This document shows, piece by piece, positions 24,888-34,133 of a stretch of 64,000 nt of DNA. Origin of the DNA: Pollutimonas sp035515055. GTDB taxonomy: Bacteria > Pseudomonadota > Gammaproteobacteria > Burkholderiales > Burkholderiaceae_B. Numbering within the stretch: the stretch's first letter is position 1; each line of letters starts with the position of its first letter. The notes under the pieces were generated by a model. The model ran no database searches. It was not told the origin of the DNA and worked only from the letters and a program-made list of their open reading frames with translations. The translations under genes were made by a program, and so were the position numbers. The stretch lies in contig DATJBV010000036.1 of assembly GCA_035515055.1 (NCBI GenBank), forward strand, positions 16,339 through 80,338, given 5' to 3'.

Positions 24888-25742
24888 TCACGGCAGTTCG
24901 AGTTCGGCAAAAAGCGGCGCGTGATCCGACAATTGCTTCCATGGCGAACCCTGCAGCACGCGCGCGCTGCGAACCGCAAAGCCGCGTTGATAAATGCGGT
25001 CCAACCGCAGCCAGGGAAACGCCGCTGGAAACGTGCGTGGCGGCAGGGTAAGCCGTGCGCCGCCGTTGATGCCAAGTTCGTGCACCTTTTGCGCCAGCGG
25101 TTTGGCGCGGGGAAATGGGCTGAGGCTGTCGCGCCATCGGGTGACAGAGGTGCGCAGCTTGCCCGGATACGGGTTGTGGGGGGCGACGGCGAACACCTCA
25201 TAGAGGCCGAGCTGCTGCACGAACAGTGGTGCGAGCCGATTGTTCCAGTCGTTGAAATCGCCGGCAATAAGAATGGGCTCGTCCTCAGGAACCAGGCGCT
25301 TGATGCGCTCGACCAGCGCCGCCACCTGGCGCGACCGCCCGCCGGCGAATAAGCCAAGGTGGACCACCAGGCAGTGCACCGGCGTGCTGTTGATCTCGAC
25401 CACGGCATGCAGCAACCCGCGCTGCTCCATCTTGTGGTCGGATATGTCCTGGTTTTCGTGCTGGAGTATGGGGTAGCGAGACAAGAGCGCGTTGCCATGG
25501 TCGGTGCGCTCGCGCACCGCATTGCAGCCATAGGCGGTCTGCATCGACAAGACGGCGCCCAGGGATTCGTGCTGGGCGTCCAGGCTGACGAAGCGTTCGT
25601 TCCTGCCCTGCACTTCTTGCATGAAGAGCAGGTCGGGGCGCAGGTTGTATAGGCCCAGCCGCAAGTCTGACAACGATTCGCGGCTACCCGTGGCGGACTT
25701 GCCCTTATGAATGTTGTAGCTTACGACTCGGATTACCGACAC
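24888..25742 (-). CDS. Endonuclease/exonuclease/phosphatase family protein (YbhP-like)
   Basis: The protein has about 284 residues with the metal-dependent EEP fold. The first strand carries RVVSYNIHKG, then LLFMQEVQGRNERF (catalytic Glu), VVHLGLFAGGRSRQV, ILIAGDFNDWNN and a final LSDHAPLFAELEL with the general-base Asp-His. The substrate (DNA, phospholipid head group or other phosphoester) is unknown; its place near clsB argues for a membrane lipid link. I put the start at the GTG at 25742, which follows AGGGGG at good distance. Another GTG two codons earlier is possible; no ATG is available. Confidence 0.82.
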   Translation of the reverse strand: MSVIRVVSYNIHKGKSATGSRESLSDLRLGLYNLRPDLLFMQEVQGRNERFVSLDAQHESLGAVLSMQTAYGCNAVRERTDHGNALLSRYPILQHENQDISDHKMEQRGLLHAVVEINSTPVHCLVVHLGLFAGGRSRQVAALVERIKRLVPEDEPILIAGDFNDWNNRLAPLFVQQLGLYEVFAVAPHNPYPGKLRTSVTRWRDSLSPFPRAKPLAQKVHELGINGGARLTLPPRTFPAAFPWLRLDRIYQRGFAVRSARVLQGSPWKQLSDHAPLFAELELP

Positions 25743-25759
25743 CGGCACCCCCTGTTGTG

Positions 25760-27559
25760 TTACGCCTGCTTGACTTCCGTATTGCGCAGGCGAATATGCA
25801 GTTCGCGCAGCTGCTTTTCGTCGACAACGGAAGGCGCCTGAGTGAGCAGGCATTGCGCACGCTGCGTCTTGGGGAATGCAATGACATCGCGTATGGATTC
25901 GGCACCGGCCATCATGGTAACGAGACGATCCAGCCCGAATGCCACTCCGCCATGCGGCGGAGCGCCATATTGCAGCGCATCGAGCAGGAAGCCGAATTTT
26001 TCGCGGGCTTCGTCGGCCTGTATGTTCAGGGCACGGAACACCTTGTTTTGAACCTCGGCCCGATGGATACGTACGGAACCGCCACCCATTTCCCAACCGT
26101 TCAAGACCATATCATACGCCTTGGCCAAGGCGCGGCTCGGGTCGGTTTCGAGGTAGTCTTCGTGGCCATCCTTGGGGCTGGTGAACGGATGATGCGCGGC
26201 AAAATAGCGGCCTTCCTGCTCGTCGTACTCGAACATGGGGAAGTCGACGACCCACAGCGGTTTCCAGGTGGCTTCGAACAAGCCGTTATCTTTGCCGAAT
26301 TCGCTATGGCCGATCTTCACCCGCAACGCGCCCATGGCGTCGTTGACCACTTTGGTCTTGTCGGCGCCGAAAAAGATGAGGTCGCCGCTTTGCGCACCGG
26401 TGCGCGCCATCAGCGCCTTCAATGCATCAGCGTTGATGTTCTTGACGATGGGCGACTGCAAGCCTTCGGGAATGGCGGCGACATCGTTCACCTTGATGTA
26501 CGCCAAGCCCTTGGCGCCGTAGATAGCCACGAATTTGGTGTAGGCGTCGATCTCGCTGCGCGGCATGCTGGCGCCGCCCGGGATGCGCAGCGCCACGACG
26601 CGGCAGCCGGGATCGTTGGCCGGGGCCGAGAACACCTTGAAATCGACGTCGCGCATCAAATCGGCAATGTCGACGAATTCCAGGTTGACGCGCAAATCGG
26701 GCTTGTCCGAGCCGAAGCGATCCATTGCTTCGGCCCAGGTCATGGTGGGAAACTGGGCCGGCAAATCGACGTGCTGCACGACCGCAAACACGTGGCGGAT
26801 CATGCCTTCGAAAATTTCGCGTATCTGCTCTTCGTTCAGAAACGACGTTTCGCAGTCGATCTGGGTGAATTCTGGCTGGCGATCGGCACGCAGGTCTTCA
26901 TCGCGGAAGCACTTGGTGATCTGGTAATAACGATCGAAGCCCGACACCATCAGCATTTGCTTGAACAGCTGCGGCGATTGAGGCAGGGCGAAGAACTCGC
27001 CTGCATTGACGCGCGACGGCACGAGATAATCGCGGGCGCCTTCCGGCGTGCTCTTGGTAAGCATGGGCGTTTCGATGTCGATGAAGCCCAGGTTGTCGAG
27101 GTACTTTCGCACTTCGATGGCCACGCGGTAGCGCAGCATCAGGTTGCGCTGCATTTGCGGACGGCGCAGGTCCAGCACGCGGTGGGTGAGGCGCGTCGTT
27201 TCAGACAGATTGTCGTCATCGAGCTGGAAGGGCGGCGTCACCGACGCATTCAGTATTTCGATTTCGCGGCACAAGACTTCGATCTCGCCGGAGGCGAGTT
27301 CGACGTTGCTGGTGCCTTCGGGGCGCAAGCGCACCAGGCCGGTGATTCGTACGCAGAACTCGTTGCGTATGCGCTCGGCTGTCTCGAACGCCTGGACGTT
27401 GTCGGGATCCACCACGATTTGCGCCAGGCCGGCACGGTCGCGCAGGTCGATGAAAATGACACCGCCATGATCGCGACGACGATGGACCCAACCGAACAAC
27501 GTTACAGTCTGGTTCAGGTGGGCTTTACTAACCTCGCCGGTATAGCAAGTACGCATCAA
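25760..27559 (-). CDS. aspS: Aspartyl-tRNA synthetase
   Basis: AspS charges tRNA with aspartate. The 599-residue protein has the bacterial plan: an N-terminal OB-fold anticodon domain (VTLFGWVHRRRDHGGVIFID), class II motif 2 as ITKCFRDEDLRADRQPEFTQ, a GAD insertion domain in the middle, and motif 3 near GGVAFGLDRLVTMMAGAESI. FAAHHPFTSPK is the bacterial-type segment before motif 3. Whether it also charges tRNA-Asn cannot be told by eye. It is followed by the EEP gene and preceded by DUF502 and FmdB genes, a common betaproteobacterial order. Confidence 0.97.
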   Translation of the reverse strand: MMRTCYTGEVSKAHLNQTVTLFGWVHRRRDHGGVIFIDLRDRAGLAQIVVDPDNVQAFETAERIRNEFCVRITGLVRLRPEGTSNVELASGEIEVLCREIEILNASVTPPFQLDDDNLSETTRLTHRVLDLRRPQMQRNLMLRYRVAIEVRKYLDNLGFIDIETPMLTKSTPEGARDYLVPSRVNAGEFFALPQSPQLFKQMLMVSGFDRYYQITKCFRDEDLRADRQPEFTQIDCETSFLNEEQIREIFEGMIRHVFAVVQHVDLPAQFPTMTWAEAMDRFGSDKPDLRVNLEFVDIADLMRDVDFKVFSAPANDPGCRVVALRIPGGASMPRSEIDAYTKFVAIYGAKGLAYIKVNDVAAIPEGLQSPIVKNINADALKALMARTGAQSGDLIFFGADKTKVVNDAMGALRVKIGHSEFGKDNGLFEATWKPLWVVDFPMFEYDEQEGRYFAAHHPFTSPKDGHEDYLETDPSRALAKAYDMVLNGWEMGGGSVRIHRAEVQNKVFRALNIQADEAREKFGFLLDALQYGAPPHGGVAFGLDRLVTMMAGAESIRDVIAFPKTQRAQCLLTQAPSVVDEKQLRELHIRLRNTEVKQA

Positions 27560-27601
27560 CGAATACTCCGTATAAAAATTCTGTAACTACGCATTAAAGG
27601 G

Positions 27602-28288
27602 TCAGGGCAGCCGCGCGTCTGTGCCGGCGCCGTCGTCCGGATCTATTCGGTCGATGCGCTGCGCCGCGTCGATGACGGACACCGCCTCGCCGGACTTGAC
27701 AGACGCAGGCGCGACGACGCCCATGGAAACAATGTACTTGAGCGCCGCATCGACGCTCATGTCGAGCATCTTGACATCGGTGCGCGGCATCATCAGGAAG
27801 AATCCCGACGTGGGATTAGGCGTGGTGGGCACATACACGCTGACAAAATCTTCACCCAGGTTTTCGGCCACTTCGCCCGAGGGCGCGCCCGTAAGAAAGG
27901 CGATGGTCCAGGACCCATGGCGCGGATACTGCACCAGCACGGCATTGCGAAACGCCTGCCCGTTTGGGGCGAGCACCGTGTCGCTGACCTGCTTGACTGA
28001 ATGATAAATGGAGCGCACCAGCGGAATGCGCCCCAGCAGTTGCTCCCAGCGGTCCACCATGGCCCGCCCGATGAAGTTGGCGCCGAGCAATCCGGTAAGA
28101 AGCACAACCAGGAGCACCATCAGCAGTTGGAAACCCGGAATGCGGTAGCCGAACAGCGACTGGGACGTCAGGAAACCCGGCACGACGCTTTCCAGCGTGC
28201 CGATAAGCAAGGTAATGACCCAGATCGTAATGACCAATGGGATCCAGATCAGCAAGCCGGTAATAAAGTATCGTTTAAAAAAGCGCAT
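27602..28288 (-). CDS. DUF502 family membrane protein
   Basis: The protein has 228 residues with two N-terminal membrane helices (YFITGLLIWIPLVITIWVIT and LLMVLLVVLLTGLLGANFIG). A cytosolic domain follows with RIPLVRSIYHSVKQVSDTVL and the family segment VYVPTTPNPTSGFFLMMPR. DUF502 proteins are conserved and of unknown function; the gene regularly stands between an FmdB-type gene and aspS in this group. Confidence 0.9.
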   Translation of the reverse strand: MRFFKRYFITGLLIWIPLVITIWVITLLIGTLESVVPGFLTSQSLFGYRIPGFQLLMVLLVVLLTGLLGANFIGRAMVDRWEQLLGRIPLVRSIYHSVKQVSDTVLAPNGQAFRNAVLVQYPRHGSWTIAFLTGAPSGEVAENLGEDFVSVYVPTTPNPTSGFFLMMPRTDVKMLDMSVDAALKYIVSMGVVAPASVKSGEAVSVIDAAQRIDRIDPDDGAGTDARLP

Positions 28289-28306
28289 TCCGTATTGACG
28301 AGCCGG

Positions 28307-28615
28307 TCAGGAAGAGGAAGTGCCGGCGGGCGGAGTAGGCGCGGCCGCGGCCGGCGCTGAAGCTGGGGCCGGGGCGGGCGTGCTTGCACTGACCGACGAT
28401 GATGTTGCCGCGTCGGGCTTGGCATTGGCGCCGTTATTGCGGAAATCGGTCACATACCAACCGGTACCCTTCAACTGAAAACCAGCCGAGGTCACTTGTT
28501 TGACGTAGGTATCCTGGCCGCATTCGGGACAGGCGGTGAGCAAAGGGTCTGACATTTTTTGCAGTACGTCCTGCGCGTGTCCGCAGGCGCTGCACTTATA
28601 AGCATAGATAGGCAC
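28307..28615 (-). CDS. FmdB family zinc-ribbon protein
   Basis: The protein has 102 residues beginning (GTG start) VPIYAYKCSACGHAQDVLQK. Two CxxC pairs (CSAC and CPEC) form the zinc ribbon characteristic of FmdB regulatory proteins, followed by GFQLKGTGWYVTDF. The last ~35 residues are Ala/Pro/Ser-rich low-complexity sequence. The GTG at 28615 has GGGGA upstream and is where the homology starts; the open frame extends 130 codons further back through non-coding sequence and the next gene. Function in this class is not settled. Confidence 0.88.
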   Translation of the reverse strand: MPIYAYKCSACGHAQDVLQKMSDPLLTACPECGQDTYVKQVTSAGFQLKGTGWYVTDFRNNGANAKPDAATSSSVSASTPAPAPASAPAAAAPTPPAGTSSS

Positions 28616-28674
28616 GAATTTATCCCCATAGAACCGTGTGATTTTAGCCGGTTTTGCAGACAGGCATGGAATCG

Positions 28675-29952
28675 TCAGAAGCTCTTGGGCAGCATGAACA
28701 TGGCGGCGGCGACCATTGTGGGCAGCGTAGCCGCCGCAAGCAGCTTGAGCGGAGAGATTGCCCCATCGGGAAAACACCCCTTCAAGATGGAGAATCCCGC
28801 CGGATTGGGCGCATTCGCAATAACGGTAAGGCCGCCGCCGGTGACCGCGCCCGCCACCAGCATATAGCGCCACTGCTCGCTCGTGCCTTCCACCAGCGAA
28901 CCCAGATAGGTCAGGGCCGCATTGTCGGTGACGGCGGTAAGCGCCGTGGCTCCCCAGTACAAGACCATGGGCGAGAGTCCCGCCAACAGGTCTTGCAGCC
29001 ACCATTTTTGCAGCCCGCCCAGGACCACGAGGCCTGCAAGGAAAAACCCGACCATCAGGCCTTCGCGAATGAGCAACGGATTCTGATGACGCTTATAGGC
29101 GTGCGCGTAGCCGATGAACAGCATCAGGAAGCCCATGAAGATAATGGGATGATGGGCGGATAAGACCACGCCCACCAGAAATACGGTATGGATGGCCATG
29201 ATGATGATGGGCACGGGCGCGCGCTTGCTGCCTTCCGAGAGCGTGGATTTACCAATCGAGCCGTCGGTGAGCGCGCCGCGGCAGATGAAGGTCAGTACCG
29301 CGGCGTTGATCAGCACCGCCCCGGCCGCACGCCAGCCGAAGTGCGTTGCCATATAGGCGGTGTCCCAATCGAAGGTGTTGGCCACCATTAATACCGGCGG
29401 GGCCGCATAGGCGGTCAGCACGCCCCCTATGGAGACATTGACGAAAAGCACGCCTATGGTCATGTACTTGAACCCGGCCTGCTCCGATCGTCCGAAATAG
29501 GCATCGCGCAGCAGTAGCGCGGCCAGCGTCATCGCGGCCGGCTCGGTAATGAACGAGCCCGCAAGCGGCACGAACGCCATGGTCACGAAGAACATGGCCA
29601 GCTCTTTGCGCACGGGCAGAATACTGGCCAGCGCGCGCACGCCCACGTTTACCAATTCAAGTATGGGCCGGCTGGCGGCAATGACCATGATGGCGAAAAC
29701 GAAGGCCGGTTCGGTGAAGTTCCGGGTGTCGATATAGGTGACCGTATCGGATACGCCAGCCACCAGCGCCATGAAAGCCAACAATACGCAGGCCCAGACG
29801 CCGAATACCGCTTCCACCTCGGACAACAAATGCCACAGGCCGGCGTGCGGCCCGCCCTTGTTGGCCTGGCGGGCAAACACCGGCACGGAGAAGGTATGGA
29901 TGATGGCGATCGCGAACAGCGTCGTCGCCAGGATTTCGAGAAAACTGGGCAT
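28675..29952 (-). CDS. Putative Na+/H+ antiporter (PF07399-type)
   Basis: The 425-residue protein is nearly all hydrophobic, with about 11-12 helices. It begins MPSFLEILATTLFAIAIIHT and contains FITEPAAMTLAALLLRDAYF, AAPPVLMVANTFDWDTAYMA and DNAALTYLGSLVEGTSEQWR. These segments with buried charged and polar residues recall the putative antiporter family PF07399 and, more distantly, the NhaD/arsenite permease clan. The ion specificity is unknown. It is a single gene with its own promoter region (29953-30038) facing away from the GMC oxidoreductase gene's end. Confidence 0.82.
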   Translation of the reverse strand: MPSFLEILATTLFAIAIIHTFSVPVFARQANKGGPHAGLWHLLSEVEAVFGVWACVLLAFMALVAGVSDTVTYIDTRNFTEPAFVFAIMVIAASRPILELVNVGVRALASILPVRKELAMFFVTMAFVPLAGSFITEPAAMTLAALLLRDAYFGRSEQAGFKYMTIGVLFVNVSIGGVLTAYAAPPVLMVANTFDWDTAYMATHFGWRAAGAVLINAAVLTFICRGALTDGSIGKSTLSEGSKRAPVPIIIMAIHTVFLVGVVLSAHHPIIFMGFLMLFIGYAHAYKRHQNPLLIREGLMVGFFLAGLVVLGGLQKWWLQDLLAGLSPMVLYWGATALTAVTDNAALTYLGSLVEGTSEQWRYMLVAGAVTGGGLTVIANAPNPAGFSILKGCFPDGAISPLKLLAAATLPTMVAAAMFMLPKSF

Positions 29953-30038
29953 ATATTTACCTTGTTCTTATTGCCCGACTGGCCGCCCGGCGTAAGGATG
30001 TCAGCATAAATTGTCGCATGAACTTACGCCCGGTACGA

Positions 30039-31658
30039 TCAGCCTCGCGACGCCAGGATGAATTGCGCTCCCTTTTCGGCGATCATGACCGCCGGCGAGT
30101 TCGTATTGCCGGAGGTGATGGTGGGCATGATGGAAGCGTCGATGACACGCAGCCCTTCCACGCCATGCACGCGCAGTTCGGGGTCTACCACCGCCATGGC
30201 GTCCACGCCCATTTTGCATGTGCCGACGGGGTGGAAAATGGTGGTGCCGATATCGCCGGCGGCCTTTTCCAGGTCGGCCTGGGTTTCGATATGCGCCCCC
30301 GGCTTGTATTCCTGCGGACGATATGGCGCAAGCGCGGCCTGCCCCATGATGCGTCGCGTTAATCGTATGCTGTCCGCCGCCACCTGCCTGTCTTCCGCCG
30401 TTTGAAGGTAATTGCACAGAATATGGGGCGCATCGGCGGCGTCGGGAGACACGATGTTGACGTGGCCGCGACTGGTGGGACGCAGATTGCAGACAGATGC
30501 CGTAATGGCTGGAAAGGCATGCAGCGGATCGCCAAATTTTTCCAGCGACAATGGCTGGACGTGGTATTCCAGATTGGCACGCTCGTGTTCCGGGCCGGAT
30601 CGCGCAAAGGCGCCGAGCTGAGACGGCGCCATGGCCAGCGGGCCGCGCCGTTGGAGAGCGTACTGCGCGCCGATCAGGGTCTTGCCCCACAAGGAAGCGG
30701 CCATGGTGTTAAGCGTTTTGGCGCCATGAACTTTATAAATCATGCGAAGCTGCAGATGGTCTTGCAGGTTCTGCCCGACGCCGGGCAAGTCGTGCACGAC
30801 CGGAATGCCCAGGCTTTGCAATAGTGCACCGGGTCCGACGCCGGACACTTGCAACAGCTGTACGGAGCCGATCGCCCCGGCGGAAAGTATGACCTCGGCA
30901 TGGGCGCGCGCAACTTTCCTTTCGCCTTCATGCATGAACTGCACGCCTTGCGCGCGACGGCCCTGAAAAACGATGCGTTCGGCTTGCGCGCCGGTCATCA
31001 CGGTAAGGTTGGCGCGGTTCTTGATGGGACGCAGAAAGGCCTTGGCCGACGTCCATCGTATGCCGCGGCGCTGGTTCACCTCGAAGTAGGCGCAACCTTC
31101 GTTATCGCCGCGGTTGAAGTCATCGATGGACGGGATGTCAGCCTGCTGTGCCGCCTCGCGGAAGGCGTCCAGAATCTTCCACGACAACCGCTGGCGCTCG
31201 ACCCGCCATTCTCCGGATGCTCCATGGAATTCCGACGGGCCGGCGTGGTGGTCCTCTACCTGTTTGAAAACGGGCAGCACGTCTGTCCAGCCCCAGCCCG
31301 GGTTGCCCTGGCTGGCCCAGCTGTCGTAGTCGGCCGCCTGGCCACGCATGTAGATCATCCCGTTGATGGCGGAGGACCCGCCCAGCACCCGGCCCCTGGG
31401 GTAGCCCAAAGTACGGTTATTGATGCCGGGATCCGCCTGGGTGCGGTAGCACCAATCGGTCCGCGGGTTGCCGATGCAGTACAGATAGCCGACGGGGATG
31501 TGTATCCAGTGCCAGTTGTCGCGCCCGCCCGCCTCCAGCAAGAGCACGCGGTGGGCGGGATTTGCGGACAGCCGGTTGGCCAATAGACAACCGGCCGAAC
31601 CGGCGCCCACGATGATGTAATCGAACTCGAGCTGAGTTCCTGCCGTAGCGGTATGCAC
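30039..31658 (-). CDS. GMC family FAD-dependent oxidoreductase (choline/alcohol dehydrogenase type)
   Basis: The protein has about 539 residues. The FAD-binding Rossmann loop is FDYIIVGAGSAGCLLANRLS at the N-terminus, then YPRGRVLGGSSAINGMIYMR (GMC signature 1) and the GMC signature 2 region with SAGAIGSVQLLQVSGVG. The active-site His lies in FHPVGTCKMG, and the end has DASIMPTITSGNTNSPAVMI. Likely substrates are alcohols or choline-like compounds; the exact one is unknown. The GTG at 31658 has GGGAG 8 nt before it, so I prefer it to the TTG/ATG-type start at 31721, which would run 23 nt into ubiA. Confidence 0.88.
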   Translation of the reverse strand: MHTATAGTQLEFDYIIVGAGSAGCLLANRLSANPAHRVLLLEAGGRDNWHWIHIPVGYLYCIGNPRTDWCYRTQADPGINNRTLGYPRGRVLGGSSAINGMIYMRGQAADYDSWASQGNPGWGWTDVLPVFKQVEDHHAGPSEFHGASGEWRVERQRLSWKILDAFREAAQQADIPSIDDFNRGDNEGCAYFEVNQRRGIRWTSAKAFLRPIKNRANLTVMTGAQAERIVFQGRRAQGVQFMHEGERKVARAHAEVILSAGAIGSVQLLQVSGVGPGALLQSLGIPVVHDLPGVGQNLQDHLQLRMIYKVHGAKTLNTMAASLWGKTLIGAQYALQRRGPLAMAPSQLGAFARSGPEHERANLEYHVQPLSLEKFGDPLHAFPAITASVCNLRPTSRGHVNIVSPDAADAPHILCNYLQTAEDRQVAADSIRLTRRIMGQAALAPYRPQEYKPGAHIETQADLEKAAGDIGTTIFHPVGTCKMGVDAMAVVDPELRVHGVEGLRVIDASIMPTITSGNTNSPAVMIAEKGAQFILASRG

Positions 31659-31698
31659 AATCTTGTCTCCCAGTGCCTGTGGCACTGCTGTTTTTTTT

Positions 31699-32661
31699 CT
31701 AAACGGCCAGTGTTCCAGCAATGGCCGCCACCAGCAACAATACTCCCACGCCCATATTTGCCCGGAACAGCATGAAGTTGCGTTCGGGCCTTGCCAGGTC
31801 GAAAACGCTCATTTGCCAGACGAAATGGACGGCGATCGCCGCTATGACCACATAATACGGCCAAGCCATGTGCATGCCCAGCCCGGCATAGATCCACAGC
31901 GCGATGGTGGCAATGTAGAAGCCGCTGATCCATTGCTTGCCTTTATCGGCGAAGCGCAGCGCCGTCGAATGCAGGCCCAATTGGCGGTCATCACGCACAT
32001 CCACATAGGCATAGATGGAGTCATAGCCGACCTGCCACAGCACCGCGCCCAGCCACATGGCGATAGCGGCCAGGGGCACCGTATTCTGCGTATCTGACCA
32101 GGCCATCAACATGCCCCAGTTGAAGCCTATGCCCAGCACGACCTGGGGCCAGTAAGTGAAGCGCTTGCAGAGGGGATAAATAATGACGATAGGCATAAGT
32201 GCCACAGCCAGCCAGCGGCTGTACTCGTTCAGCGCAAGGAGCAGCAAGCCACAAACGACGAGTTGTCCGAGTACGAACCAAAGCGCATTCTTCAGGGAAA
32301 GCTGGCCGCTGGTCAGTGGGCGAAAACGCGTGCGCTCGACTTTCTTGTCGATATCGCGGTCGAAAATGTCGTTGAAGCAGCAGCCAATGCCACGCATCAG
32401 CAAGGCGCCCAACGAAAAAATGAACAGGCGAAACAGCGTGGGCCAGCCGTCGGCGGCCTGTACCAGCGCGGCCAGGCATGGCAACAAGGTGAGCCACGTG
32501 CCCACCGGCCGGTCCAGGCGGCACAGGCGCGCATAAGGCCCCCAGGATAGAGGTAGCCAGCGCGCTACCCAGTCGTCGTGCCGGATGTCCGACAAGTCGG
32601 GGGTGCCGGGCGCGGCATTGGGCGTGGAACTGCCAAGAGAGTCGGAAGAAGCAGGTTTCAT
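31699..32661 (-). CDS. ubiA: 4-hydroxybenzoate octaprenyltransferase
   Basis: UbiA joins the polyprenyl tail to 4-hydroxybenzoate, a committed step of ubiquinone synthesis in the inner membrane. The 320-residue protein begins with a soluble stretch, then RLDRPVGTWLTLLPCLAALV. The first Asp-rich motif is in GIGCCFNDIFDRDIDKKVER, and the second, YDSIYAYVDVRDD, is in the second half. RFRPLTSGQLS is also typical of UbiA. It follows ccmI after 69 nt on the same strand and could be read through from the ccm operon. Confidence 0.93.
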   Translation of the reverse strand: MKPASSDSLGSSTPNAAPGTPDLSDIRHDDWVARWLPLSWGPYARLCRLDRPVGTWLTLLPCLAALVQAADGWPTLFRLFIFSLGALLMRGIGCCFNDIFDRDIDKKVERTRFRPLTSGQLSLKNALWFVLGQLVVCGLLLLALNEYSRWLAVALMPIVIIYPLCKRFTYWPQVVLGIGFNWGMLMAWSDTQNTVPLAAIAMWLGAVLWQVGYDSIYAYVDVRDDRQLGLHSTALRFADKGKQWISGFYIATIALWIYAGLGMHMAWPYYVVIAAIAVHFVWQMSVFDLARPERNFMLFRANMGVGVLLLVAAIAGTLAV

Positions 32662-32730
32662 GGCGTCGATTTTATACCGCTGCCCGATTGGAAGACTACG
32701 CCGCCGCGAGGCTGTGCCATGTCCCGTGTC

Positions 32731-33609
32731 TTATGGAACGGCCAAGGGTCCGAGTCCCGCTTTGGACCTGGCATCGTTGATGGTGATGCGCAACTCCCGC
32801 GTGTCTTCGTTTTCGTGCGGCGACTGGGCAAGTATTTTCTCCCAGAGTGTCGCCGCCTGAGCATAATCGCCGCGCTGGAACGCAGCCGTGCCGAAAAGCA
32901 GCAGCGCCTTCACATGATCCGGTTCCAGCGCCAGCGCCTTGCGCGCCAGCCGTTCAGACGCCTCCACGACGCTATTGTGCTCGAGGGCGACCGCCTCGGC
33001 CCAATCGGCCAGCGTGTCGGGGTGATCCGGCCGCAGGCTGGCAAGCTGCGCGAACGCCGCCGATGCCTGGGAATAATCTCCTAAAACCATATACGAACGC
33101 GCCAGCATGTACCACTCTTGGGGCTCGCCGGGTCCTTGGGCAAGCCGGCCGGCAAGGGAGCGAACCATTTCCGCCATGGCTGCCGACTCGTCGGCCCGTT
33201 CGGGAGCCTGACGGCTTTTACCATCCAGGGACGCCGGTTCGCCTAAAAGCAAATAGCCCGCCACGCTGAAAATGGAAATGAAGACCGCCACTCCGGCGGC
33301 CCACGCCCCAGCCGGCCCGTGGCGTAAAGGAGGGGCGCCTGAATGGCCTTCGTCCAACGCCCGACGTTCGAGTTCATCGCGATCGCGCCGCCATGCCTCC
33401 TGGTTTATCCGCCCCGCCGCACGCTCGGTCTCGAGCTCGTCCCATTGTTCGCGCAATACGGCAAGCGCCATTGTGGCTTGCGCGGCCTGTTGCGTCTCGC
33501 CCATGTCGCTGTAGCGGCCCCAGCCGAGCAGTGGGGGCAGAACGAAGGCCAAGCCAACCGCCACAAAAAGAATGGCTATCGCAATGAAAATCGGCAGCGC
33601 TTCCGTCAT
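32731..33609 (-). CDS. ccmI: Cytochrome c-type biogenesis protein CcmI
   Basis: CcmI holds apocytochrome c and hands it to the haem ligation complex. The 292-residue protein has an N-terminal membrane helix (IFIAIAILFVAVGLAFVLPP), a helical loop, a second helix (AWAAGVAVFISIFSVAGYLL) and a periplasmic TPR domain (repeats such as PQEWYMLARSYMVLGDYSQA). In E. coli CcmH and CcmI are fused; here they are separate genes that overlap by 4 nt. Confidence 0.9.
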   Translation of the reverse strand: MTEALPIFIAIAILFVAVGLAFVLPPLLGWGRYSDMGETQQAAQATMALAVLREQWDELETERAAGRINQEAWRRDRDELERRALDEGHSGAPPLRHGPAGAWAAGVAVFISIFSVAGYLLLGEPASLDGKSRQAPERADESAAMAEMVRSLAGRLAQGPGEPQEWYMLARSYMVLGDYSQASAAFAQLASLRPDHPDTLADWAEAVALEHNSVVEASERLARKALALEPDHVKALLLFGTAAFQRGDYAQAATLWEKILAQSPHENEDTRELRITINDARSKAGLGPLAVP

Positions 33610-34133
33610 GAGTGGGCGTCATCCTTGTCAGTCAACTTATCGTGGCCCATCAACCACGCCGTGGCGCGCCGATGATCGTCTTCGCTCAAGCCGGTGTGGG
33701 GCAGCGGCCGCCGGCGGCGCACAGCCATTCCAAGTCCAACAACGCCGCCCAGAAAAAGAATGGCTGGACCACCCCAAAGCAGCAGCGTGATCGCCTTGAA
33801 CGGGGGCGCATACAAGACAAAATCGCCATAACGGTCGACCATGTACCGCAAGATGTCATCTTCGCCCTTGCCGGCGACGAGCTGTTCACGAACTTGCCTG
33901 CGCAAATCCTGGGCCAGCGGCGCGTCCGACTCGGCGATGGATTGGTTCTGGCATACAAGGCAGCGCAGTTTATGGGAAAGGGCCTGTACTTGCGCATTCA
34001 GCGCTGGCGTAGCCGATGGGTCCATGGCTTCGGCGCTGGACGGCGGCATCCATCCATAGCACGCCAGCGCCATCAGCATGGCGGCAGTGCGAATCGATGC
34101 GCGGTCAATTGCGCGGCGCTTCTTGGTTTGCAC
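33606..34133 (-). CDS. ccmH: Cytochrome c-type biogenesis protein CcmH (thiol reductase)
   Basis: CcmH reduces the CxxCH cysteines of apocytochromes before haem attachment. The 175-residue protein has a signal/anchor segment, the motif KLRCLVCQNQSIAES with both redox cysteines, and a C-terminal membrane helix (LLLWGGPAILFLGGVVGLGM). The GTG start at 34133 overlaps ccmG by 29 nt; an ATG at 34079 is possible but would shorten the signal region. Confidence 0.93.
   Translation of the reverse strand: MQTKKRRAIDRASIRTAAMLMALACYGWMPPSSAEAMDPSATPALNAQVQALSHKLRCLVCQNQSIAESDAPLAQDLRRQVREQLVAGKGEDDILRYMVDRYGDFVLYAPPFKAITLLLWGGPAILFLGGVVGLGMAVRRRRPLPHTGLSEDDHRRATAWLMGHDKLTDKDDAHS

Noticed and set aside
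25757..27586. 609-codon open frame on the + strand opposite aspS
   Set aside because: It mirrors aspS codon by codon; GC-rich third positions keep the antisense frame open. No family resemblance, and aspS is certain.
29988..30030. GGCGTAAG/CTTACGCC inverted pair between the GMC and antiporter genes
   Set aside because: 8-bp arms with a 27-nt loop are too weak for a terminator, and the second arm lies close to the GMC stop; chance is likely.
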